Assembly (NCBI RefSeq): GCF_003762835.1
Contig: NZ_RJWA01000003.1
Location: 434,001 to 498,000 of the forward strand
Reading direction: 5' to 3'
From: Micromonospora sp. HM5-17
GTDB taxonomy: Bacteria > Actinomycetota > Actinomycetes > Mycobacteriales > Micromonosporaceae
Length of the DNA: 64,000 nucleotides
The notes beneath the pieces are model-generated. The model did not search any database and was not told the origin of the DNA. It worked only from the letters and a program-made list of their open reading frames with translations. Shown here one piece after another: positions 58,409 through 64,000 of the stretch; the stretch's first letter is position 1, and every line of letters begins with the position of its first letter. Made by a program: the position numbers and the translations under genes.

Positions 58409-59338
58409 CTACTCGATCTCGCCGGCCCGCGAGGCGAGCAGTCGACGGTACGACGCCAGTCGTCGCGGGTCCGCGTTGCCGGCCACCACCCAGGCGTCCA
58501 GGGCACAGTCGGTCTCGTCCGGGGTGTGCTCACAGTTCGGCGGGCAGTCCACGGTCCCCTCCACCAGGTCCGGGAAGCCGTGCAGGAGGCTCGACGCCGA
58601 GACGTGGGCCAGGCCGAAACTGCGGACCCCGGGCGTGTCGATGATCCAACCGGGGTGGTCCCGGGTGCCGGGCACCGGTGGCAGGCGCAGCGCGACCGCG
58701 CTGGTCGAGGTGTGCCGGCCGCGGCCGATCGCACTGACCGCGCCGACCGCCCGCGCCGCCGCCGGGACCAGGCGGTTGACCAGGGTCGACTTTCCCACCC
58801 CGGAGTGGCCGACCAGCACCGAGATCCGTCCGCTGAGCAGCCGGCGCAGTTCGCCGAGGTCGGTGGTGGGCCCGACGAGGACGGAGGGCAGGTCCAGCTC
58901 GGCGTAGTAGTCGAGCACCCCGTCCGGCGACGCCAGGTCGGCCTTGGTCAGGCAGAGCAGCGGCTCGATGTCGGCGTCGTACGCGGCGACCAGGCAGCGG
59001 TCGATGAAGCCGGTCCGGGGCGGTGGGTCGGCGAGCGCGCTGACGATCACCAGTTGGTCGGCGTTGGCGACGACGACCCGTTCCAGCCGCCCCTCGGGGG
59101 TCGTCTCGTCGTCGTCGGCGGTCCGCCGCAGCACCGAACTCCGGTCGGCGATCCGGACGATCCGGGCGAGCGTCCCGGGCGCCCCGGAGGTGTCCCCGAC
59201 CAGGGCCACCCGGTCGCCGACCACCACCGATCGGCGGCCCAACTCGCGGGCCCGCATCGCGGTCACCGTCGCCACGTCGTCAGTCGTCGGGTCGTCCGCG
59301 GTCACGCAGGTGTAGCGACCCCGGTCCACCGCGACCAC
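58409..59338 (-). CDS. rsgA: Ribosome small-subunit GTPase RsgA
   Basis: 309 residues from the conventional GTG 59338, but the true N-terminus probably lies at a CTG at 59452. Circularly permuted GTPase motifs are present: TKAD, VGHSGVGKSTLVNRL, and the switch region TPGVRSFGL. The zinc knuckle is CPPNCEHTPDETDC. RsgA checks 30S maturation. In-frame translation above 59338 gives 38 residues (…YDEDDVRVRPGRSSRPRTRT…) like the basic arm of Streptomyces RsgA, with no ATG/GTG/TTG but AGGGG 6 nt before CTG. Gap to aroA is 70-184 nt depending on the start. Confidence 0.9.
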   Translation of the reverse strand: MVAVDRGRYTCVTADDPTTDDVATVTAMRARELGRRSVVVGDRVALVGDTSGAPGTLARIVRIADRSSVLRRTADDDETTPEGRLERVVVANADQLVIVSALADPPPRTGFIDRCLVAAYDADIEPLLCLTKADLASPDGVLDYYAELDLPSVLVGPTTDLGELRRLLSGRISVLVGHSGVGKSTLVNRLVPAAARAVGAVSAIGRGRHTSTSAVALRLPPVPGTRDHPGWIIDTPGVRSFGLAHVSASSLLHGFPDLVEGTVDCPPNCEHTPDETDCALDAWVVAGNADPRRLASYRRLLASRAGEIE

Positions 59339-59522
59339 GAAACCCTCGACCGCATCGGCGTGCCGTGGCCGGGTGCGGGTACGCGGACGCGACGAACGAC
59401 CGGGTCTGACCCGTACGTCGTCCTCGTCGTACTCGCGTCGTCTGCCCGCCAGTGCGGTCCCCTGTCTCGTCTCGCGCCCTCGTCGGCCGGCGGCGGGACG
59501 GGACAGACCGGGAGGGTCCCGG

Positions 59523-60833
59523 CTACCGGTGCCCGCTGCCGCCGCTCACCATCGTTGACCATAGTGCCGGGAACTCGGGCATGGTCTTGGAGGTACACGC
59601 CACGTCGTCCACCGTGATCCCCGGTACCGCCAGCCCGATCACCGCGGCGGCGTGCGCCATCCGGTGGTCCGCGTACGTCCCGAAGGTGCCGCCGCGCAGC
59701 GGCCGCGGCCGGATCTCCAGCCCGTCGGGTGCCTCGGTGACCTCGGCTCCGACGGCGGTCAGCTCCCGGGCGAGCGCGGCCAGCCGGTCGGTCTCGTGGC
59801 CGCGGATGTGCGCCACCCCGAAGAGCCGGGACGGCGAGTCGGCGAGCGCGGCGAGGGCGGCCAGCACCGGGGTGAGTTCGCTGACCTCGGAGAGATCGGC
59901 GTCGAGCCCGTGCAGCACCCCCGTGCCACGGACCGTGAGGCCGTCCGGGCCGATCGTCACCTTGCCGCCCATCCGCTCCAGCAGCGATCGCAGCGTGTCG
60001 ACCGGCTGTAGGCTGTCGCGCGGCCAGTCAGGCAGGGTGACGCTGCCGCCGGTGACCAGCGCGGCGGCGAAGAACGGCACCGCGCCGGAGAGATCCGGTT
60101 CGATCTCCCACTCCCGTCCGGCGAGGCGGCCCGGCTCCACGACCCACACGTCCGGGACACTGTCGTCGACCACGGCTCCGGCGGCCCGGAGCATCTGTAC
60201 GGTCATCCGTAGGTGCGGCGCGGAGGGGACGGGTGGCCCCTCGTGGCGGACCACGACCCCACGCTCGAACCGTGCCGCGCTCAGCAGTAGCCCGGAGACG
60301 AACTGGCTGGAGGCCGAGGCGTCGATGGTGACCTCGCCGCCGGTCACCCGTCCGGTTCCCCGGACGGTGAGCGGCAGCCCGCCGCCGGCCGCCGCGTCGA
60401 TCCGGACGCCGAGCGAGCGGAGCGCCTCGACCAGCGGGCCCAGGGGCCGGACCCGCGCCTGCGGGTCGCCGTCGAAGGTGACCGTCCCCTCGGCCAGCCC
60501 GGCGACCGGCGGTACGAACCGCATGACCGTCCCGGAAAGCCCGACGTCGACGTGGGCGGGGCCGCGGAGCGTGTCCGGTCGGACCAGCCACCGCTCGTTG
60601 TCCACAATGGAGACCTGCGCGCCCATCGCCCGCAACCCGCCGGCCATCAACTCGGTGTCGCGGGCCCGGAGCGGGTGGCGCAGCGTGCCGGGAGCGTCGG
60701 CGACCGCGCTGAGCACCAGGGCCCGAGCGGTCAACGACTTGCTTCCGGGCAGCCGCAGGGTCGCCTCGACCGGGTCGGATGCGGCCGGCGCGGCCCAGGG
60801 ACGGCGCGGATGGGTTGCGGTCACGTTCGCCAC
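59523..60833 (-). CDS. aroA: 5-enolpyruvylshikimate-3-phosphate synthase
   Basis: 436 residues from GTG 60833. EPSP synthase signatures: PGSKSLTARALVLSAVA (substrate Lys), GLSGTVMRF, and the central DASASSQFVSGLL. It joins shikimate-3-phosphate and phosphoenolpyruvate in aromatic amino acid synthesis. By PGSKSLTAR it is in the class that is normally glyphosate-sensitive, but I did not test the resistance sites. It is followed by rsgA on the same strand, as in mycobacteria (from memory), and is divergent from the SRAP gene. Confidence 0.94.
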   Translation of the reverse strand: MANVTATHPRRPWAAPAASDPVEATLRLPGSKSLTARALVLSAVADAPGTLRHPLRARDTELMAGGLRAMGAQVSIVDNERWLVRPDTLRGPAHVDVGLSGTVMRFVPPVAGLAEGTVTFDGDPQARVRPLGPLVEALRSLGVRIDAAAGGGLPLTVRGTGRVTGGEVTIDASASSQFVSGLLLSAARFERGVVVRHEGPPVPSAPHLRMTVQMLRAAGAVVDDSVPDVWVVEPGRLAGREWEIEPDLSGAVPFFAAALVTGGSVTLPDWPRDSLQPVDTLRSLLERMGGKVTIGPDGLTVRGTGVLHGLDADLSEVSELTPVLAALAALADSPSRLFGVAHIRGHETDRLAALARELTAVGAEVTEAPDGLEIRPRPLRGGTFGTYADHRMAHAAAVIGLAVPGITVDDVACTSKTMPEFPALWSTMVSGGSGHR

Positions 60834-60976
60834 CGCTCCAGTCTGCCCCGGGCCCCGCTCTTGCCGGCCGCCGGCTCGATGGGTCCCGCCTGCCGGGACG
60901 GTGGGCCGCCGGCTCGGCTGCTCCGCCTGCCCAAGGGGCGGGCCGCGGCGGGGCGGCCGAACCGCCGCCGAGGCGC

Positions 60977-60982
60977 TAGCGT
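60977..60982 (+). promoter_or_regulatory. -10 element TAGCGT, leaderless type
   Basis: TAGCGT ends 6 nt before ATG 60989 of the SRAP gene. Confidence 0.5.
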
Positions 60983-60988
60983 GTGGTC

Positions 60989-61711
60989 ATGTGTGGCAGG
61001 TACGCGACGACCCGGAGCGCGGCCGACCTCGGCGCGCTGTTCGAGGCGTACGACGACACCGGTGACCAGCTCCGTCCCGACTACAACGTCGCACCCACCG
61101 ATCCGGTGCCGATCGTCCGGATCTCCGAGGCGACCGGCGGTTCCGTGCTCTCGGTCGCCCGGTGGGGACTGCTTCCGCCCTGGGCGAAGGACGCCCGGGT
61201 CGGCGCACGCATGATCAATGCCCGGGCCGAGACGGTCGCCACGACGCGGGCGTACGCCTCCTCGTTCGCCCGGCGTCGCTGCCTCGTCCCGGCCGATGGC
61301 TGGTACGAGTGGGTGCGTCGGGGCGGTTCCCGGCAGCCGTATTTCATGACCCCCCGGGACGGCTCGGTGCTCGCCTTCGCCGGGCTTTGGTCGGTCTGGA
61401 AGGGCGCCGATACCCCGCTATTGACCTGCAGCATCGTCACCACGGCCGCGCTCGGCGACCTCGCTGCGGTGCACGACCGGATGCCGCTGCTGCTGCCTTC
61501 CGACCGCTGGGCCGACTGGCTGGCCGGCGATGGCGAGCCGGACGCGCTCCTCGCCCCGCCACCCCCGGAATGGTTGGCGGGACTGGAGATTCGACCGGTC
61601 GGAAAGGCGGTCGGCGACGTACGGAACAACGGCCCCGACCTGGTCGCCGCCGTTCCCGCCCCGCCGCTGCGCGCGTTGCCGGAAGAGCCCGCGGTATCGA
61701 CATTGTTCTGA
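60989..61711 (+). CDS. SRAP (HMCES/YedK) abasic-site DNA-protein crosslink protein
   Basis: 240 residues from ATG 60989. The start is decided by chemistry: SRAP needs Cys2 exposed after Met removal, and this start gives MCGRYATTR, while the upstream GTG 60983 would bury it. Catalytic residues are in place: Cys2, Asn77 (MINARAE), Glu107 (GWYEW) and His in VHDRMP. It crosslinks to abasic sites in single-stranded DNA, protecting them during replication. The leaderless -10 supports the start. A WhiB gene follows after 200 nt. Confidence 0.94.
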   Translation: MCGRYATTRSAADLGALFEAYDDTGDQLRPDYNVAPTDPVPIVRISEATGGSVLSVARWGLLPPWAKDARVGARMINARAETVATTRAYASSFARRRCLVPADGWYEWVRRGGSRQPYFMTPRDGSVLAFAGLWSVWKGADTPLLTCSIVTTAALGDLAAVHDRMPLLLPSDRWADWLAGDGEPDALLAPPPPEWLAGLEIRPVGKAVGDVRNNGPDLVAAVPAPPLRALPEEPAVSTLF

Positions 61712-61799
61712 GCGGCGAACCACGCATTCGCGTGCACCGATTTGACACCCTTCGAGGTGGAAAGTCGTACGGAGTTTCTTAAACCTTTGCGGCTAACCC

Positions 61800-61829
61800 T
61801 TGTCACCCATCGTGAGAGTGCGATAGAAC
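61800..61829 (+). promoter_or_regulatory. Candidate promoter of the WhiB gene
   Basis: TTGTCA (61800-61805), 18-nt spacer, TAGAAC (61824-61829), about 80 nt before the start codon in an AT-richer stretch. Confidence 0.4.
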
Positions 61830-61911
61830 ACAGCGCCGGCAGTGGATGTCAGCTCGCATGGGGTGAGCGACGTCCACCGATCTTCGTCGGTCCCACGGGG
61901 GAGGTGGGTGA

Positions 61912-62316
61912 ATGACACGGGCGCGCATGCCACGCCCGCACGAGGTTGCCGCGGCACGACGAGACCCGAGGCTGATTCGGGCCCTCAACGAGCGGCGCCT
62001 CGACGACGCCTGGCGGACCAGGGGGGTATGTCAAAGCGTAGACCCGGAGACGTTCTTTCCGGCGCCGAGCGAGCCGGCCGACTCTGCGGTGGCGCTGTGC
62101 CGCACCTGCGACGTGCAGGGGCCGTGCCTGGCGTGGGCTCTGGAGGTGGGTGACTGCCACGGCGTCTGGGGGGCCACCACGCCGCGTGAGCGCCGGGCGA
62201 TGCTGGTCGCCTGGCGGGACCAGGTCGAGGCCGACCCGTCCGCGGCCGGCGACGCCGGTCCGCCGGTCCGAGACCGGCTGCTGACCCTCGCGCCGGTCGG
62301 CTCCGGCCGTCGCTGA
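61912..62316 (+). CDS. WhiB-family transcription factor
   Basis: 134 residues from ATG 61912, with GGGGGAGG upstream. The iron-sulphur Cys set is Cys40, Cys63, Cys66 and Cys72 (CRTCDVQGPC), followed by GVWGATTPRERR. There is no AT-hook, so it is not WhiB7; the sub-type cannot be fixed from sequence alone. The 39-residue N-terminus before the first Cys is longer than in WhiB1. It is likely to bind the primary sigma factor and respond to redox or NO. Neighbours (SRAP, SigR) support a stress-response setting. A strong hairpin follows at 62387. Confidence 0.9.
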   Translation: MTRARMPRPHEVAAARRDPRLIRALNERRLDDAWRTRGVCQSVDPETFFPAPSEPADSAVALCRTCDVQGPCLAWALEVGDCHGVWGATTPRERRAMLVAWRDQVEADPSAAGDAGPPVRDRLLTLAPVGSGRR

Positions 62317-62386
62317 CGCCGGGGCCGGAGCGCCGCCGGGACCCCGCGCGGCCGGCCGTCGCCGGCCCGCACCGCCGGATTCGCGT

Positions 62387-62420
62387 ACGGCCGCCGACGG
62401 CTCCGGCCGTCGGCGGCCGT
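62387..62420 (+). terminator. Perfect 14-bp hairpin after the WhiB gene
   Basis: Arms 62387-62400 and 62407-62420 are exact reverse complements with a 6-nt loop (CTCCGG). Confidence 0.7.
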
Positions 62421-62520
62421 CGGACGGGTCGTCGCGCCGCACGGGACCGGCCCGCGACCGCGAGCCCGCCGGCGCTGTTCCCGCGTCGAGGCACCGCACG
62501 CGACCTCCGGTGACCTGCCA

Positions 62521-62526
62521 TACAGT
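62521..62526 (+). promoter_or_regulatory. -10 element TACAGT, leaderless type
   Basis: TACAGT ends 6 nt before GTG 62533. Confidence 0.5.
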
Positions 62527-62532
62527 GGCGCG

Positions 62533-63147
62533 GTGCGCCGCAGTGACGAGATCGACACCCCGCGGGGACCGGCCCGCGTCGCGTACGACCTGCCGTGCCC
62601 TCGTCCCGCGACGCTGCTGGTGCTCGGGCACGGGGCGGGCGGCGGGGTAGACGCGCCGGATCTGCTCGCGCTCCGGGACGCGGCGGTCGCCGCCGGGGTC
62701 GGAGTGGTCCGGGTGACCCAGCCGTACCGGGTGGCCGGGCGACGTGCGCCCGCCCCGGCCGGCCACCTCGACGAGGCCTGGACGGCGGTCGTGACGGCGG
62801 TGCTGCGCCGCTGGTCGCCCCGGCCGACCCTGCTCGTCGGCGGCCGGTCCAGTGGGGCCCGGGTCGCCTGCCGTACCGCCCGCGCCTGCGGCGCCGTCGG
62901 GATCGTCGCCCTGGCGTTTCCGCTGCACCCGCCGGGGAAGCCGGAGCGATCCCGGGCGGCGGAGCTGGTGACGGGGCTGTCGACCCTGGTGGTGAACGGC
63001 GACCGTGACCCGTTCGGCGTACCGGAGGCCGGCCCGGGGATCCGGGTCGAGGTCCGGCCCGGCGAGGGGCACGACCTACGGCGTGATCCCCGGGGCACGG
63101 CCGAGGTGGTGCTGCGGTGGCTGCGCGAGCGGGGCTGGGCGAGCTGA
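62533..63147 (+). CDS. Small alpha/beta-hydrolase of the KANL3/Tex30 type
   Basis: 204 residues from GTG 62533, no ribosome site, leaderless -10 instead. The fold starts with LLVLGHGAGGGVDAP (oxyanion loop), the nucleophile Ser lies in GGRSSGARVACRTA, the acid in VVNGDRDPFG and the His in GEGHDLRR. The family has no assigned substrate in bacteria. It sits between the WhiB gene and sigR with its own promoter and terminator. Confidence 0.85.
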   Translation: MRRSDEIDTPRGPARVAYDLPCPRPATLLVLGHGAGGGVDAPDLLALRDAAVAAGVGVVRVTQPYRVAGRRAPAPAGHLDEAWTAVVTAVLRRWSPRPTLLVGGRSSGARVACRTARACGAVGIVALAFPLHPPGKPERSRAAELVTGLSTLVVNGDRDPFGVPEAGPGIRVEVRPGEGHDLRRDPRGTAEVVLRWLRERGWAS

Positions 63148-63207
63148 CCCCGGCGCGTCGGCCGTTTCCCGGTCTCGGGGCGGTCGTTGCTCCACATGAT
63201 GCCGGAC

Positions 63208-63247
63208 ACCGGGCGGGCTCGCCGAGCCCGTGACGGCGCCCGGTTTC
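63208..63247 (+). terminator. Nested hairpin terminator after the hydrolase gene
   Basis: Outer arms ACCGGGCG (63208-63215) and CGCCCGGT (63237-63244), inner arms CGGGCTC (63214-63220) and GAGCCCG (63224-63230) as an alternative, followed by TTTC. It separates the hydrolase from the sigR promoter. Confidence 0.6.
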
Positions 63248-63329
63248 ATCCTCCCAGGCCCTTCCTGGTCCCAGCGGTGGCAAGTCCGGCCGGATGCGCC
63301 ACGGCGGGGGCCAGGGACGGGCAGCTCCC

Positions 63330-63355
63330 GGAATGCGCCACCGGTCGGTTGTGTT
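63330..63355 (+). promoter_or_regulatory. SigR/SigH-type promoter before sigR
   Basis: GGAAT (63330-63334), exact 18-nt spacer, GTT (63353-63355) in GTTGCT. This is the known SigR consensus GGAAT-N18-GTT and implies that the sigma factor amplifies its own gene under thiol oxidation. Confidence 0.8.
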
Positions 63356-63633
63356 GCTACCCGGCGGAAGCACCCGAGCGCGAGGGGGTTGAACCGGTGT
63401 CGACCGAGACGCGGAGCCTGGAGTACGGCCGCGAGACGCGGCGTCCCGACCGGAGACGGGCCGGGCCGGTCTTCCGGTCTCCTGGCGACAGAGCTCCGGC
63501 GTACCCCGGTGCCCCGCGAACCGAATCGCCCGGCCGTGGTTTCCGCGTATCCTCGGCGGGACAGCCGACTCGGGTCGCGGCGGCGGTACCGGCCGTGGCG
63601 CCGACCCGGTATCGAGGCGAGGGGGGCGCGCGG

Positions 63634-64000
63634 TTGACACGACCGGAGAAAACGGACGAGCGTACGGACGAGCGTCGAGCCCGGTTCGAGCGTGACGCGC
63701 TGCCCTTCGTCGACCAGTTGTACGCGGCGGGCCTACGGATGACCCGGAACCCGGCCGACGCCGAGGATCTGGTGCAGGAGACCTTCCTGAAGGCGTTCGC
63801 CGCGTTTCACCAGTTCGAAGAGGGCACGAACCTCAAGGCCTGGCTCTACCGCATCCTGACCAACACCTACATCAACTCCTACCGTCGTCGGCAGCGGCAG
63901 CCGGTGCAGGCCCCGACCGAGGAGATCACCGACTGGCAGCTCGCCGAGGCCGAGTCGCACACCTCCAGCGGCCTGCGCTCGGCCGAGACCGAGGCGCTGG
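63634..64000 (+). CDS. sigR: SigR/SigH-type ECF sigma factor, 3' end outside the window
   Basis: The window ends in this gene; 122 codons are visible from TTG 63634, which has AGGGGGG 7 nt upstream. Region 2 is typical of SigR/Sig[20 protein letters not shown], then [37 protein letters not shown] and [10 protein letters not shown]. It should be held by a zinc anti-sigma factor (RsrA/RshA), probably encoded just past the window, and released by disulphide stress. The frame is open upstream without a stop to 63361, and GTG 63397 with GAGGGGG 8 nt before it would give a form 79 residues longer, like the known unstable SigR' isoform. Confidence 0.92.
   Translation, partial: MTRPEKTDERTDERRARFERDALPFVDQLYAAGLRMTRNPADAEDLVQETFLKAFAAFHQFEEGTNLKAWLYRILTNTYINSYRRRQRQPVQAPTEEITDWQLAEAESHTSSGLRSAETEAL

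Noticed and set aside
63230-63637. 135-codon plus-strand open frame upstream of sigR
   Set aside because: It is in a different frame from SigR and covers the terminator and promoter; the in-frame extension from GTG 63397 is the better reading.

Overview
The window is very GC-rich chromosomal DNA from an actinomycete, most likely a Micromonosporaceae (Micromonospora-like) species. This rests on family content (WhiB7, mycoredoxin, AdnA/AdnB, DUF5709, UPF0182, a SigR/SigH-type sigma factor), on frequent GTG/TTG starts, and on many start codons with a TANNNT -10 element only 6-8 nt upstream, the actinobacterial leaderless layout. I see no phage, transposon, integron or CRISPR. Most of the window is conserved core chromosome; novelty is mainly in regulation and in a few accessory cassettes.

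Layout. 1-5.8 kb: the end of a DUF1801 gene, then a minus-strand operon (AhpD-like protein, DUF6220 membrane protein, membrane-fused multicopper oxidase) divergent from a NarL-type two-component system. 6-9.2 kb: a GGDEF-EAL protein. 9.4-13.5 kb: an acetyltransferase, divergent dapD/dapE of lysine/diaminopimelate synthesis, and a LOG-family protein. 13.5-43.8 kb: a block that matches, as I recall it, the mycobacterial Rv3202c-Rv3193c neighbourhood: adnA-adnB (double-strand-break resection), nudC, mrx1 (mycothiol redox), uvrD2, whiB7 with a long leader, ABC1 kinase, an E1-like protein, a zinc-ribbon protein, DUF2342 metalloprotease, PDZ-Lon protease and UPF0182. It is interrupted by an M16 protease pair and an XRE regulator/MFS cassette. 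43.9 kb: initiator tRNA.

44-57.5 kb: accessory and housekeeping genes: an orphan sugar-binding lipoprotein, purC, an ECF41-like sigma factor next to its AhpD-type partner, a nucleotidyltransferase, glpK, an anti-sigma-type ATPase, a second two-component system, DUF5709, a glycosyltransferase and an EamA-like transporter. 57.5-64 kb: hisN, rsgA, aroA, an SRAP (HMCES/YedK) abasic-site protein, a WhiB protein, an alpha/beta hydrolase and the start of a sigR/sigH gene, again matching a mycobacterial block (Rv3223c-Rv3228) from memory.

Common themes are DNA repair (AdnAB, UvrD2, SRAP), thiol/redox and antibiotic stress (mycoredoxin, two AhpD-like proteins, two WhiB proteins, ECF41, SigR). The most informative regulatory features are the whiB7 leader (promoter, 84-codon uORF ending inside a hairpin, then an intrinsic terminator) and sigR (a GGAAT-N18-GTT promoter followed by an in-frame upstream start that would give a longer isoform). 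The least understood coding cassette is the orphan RRE/E1-like protein with its zinc-ribbon neighbour.
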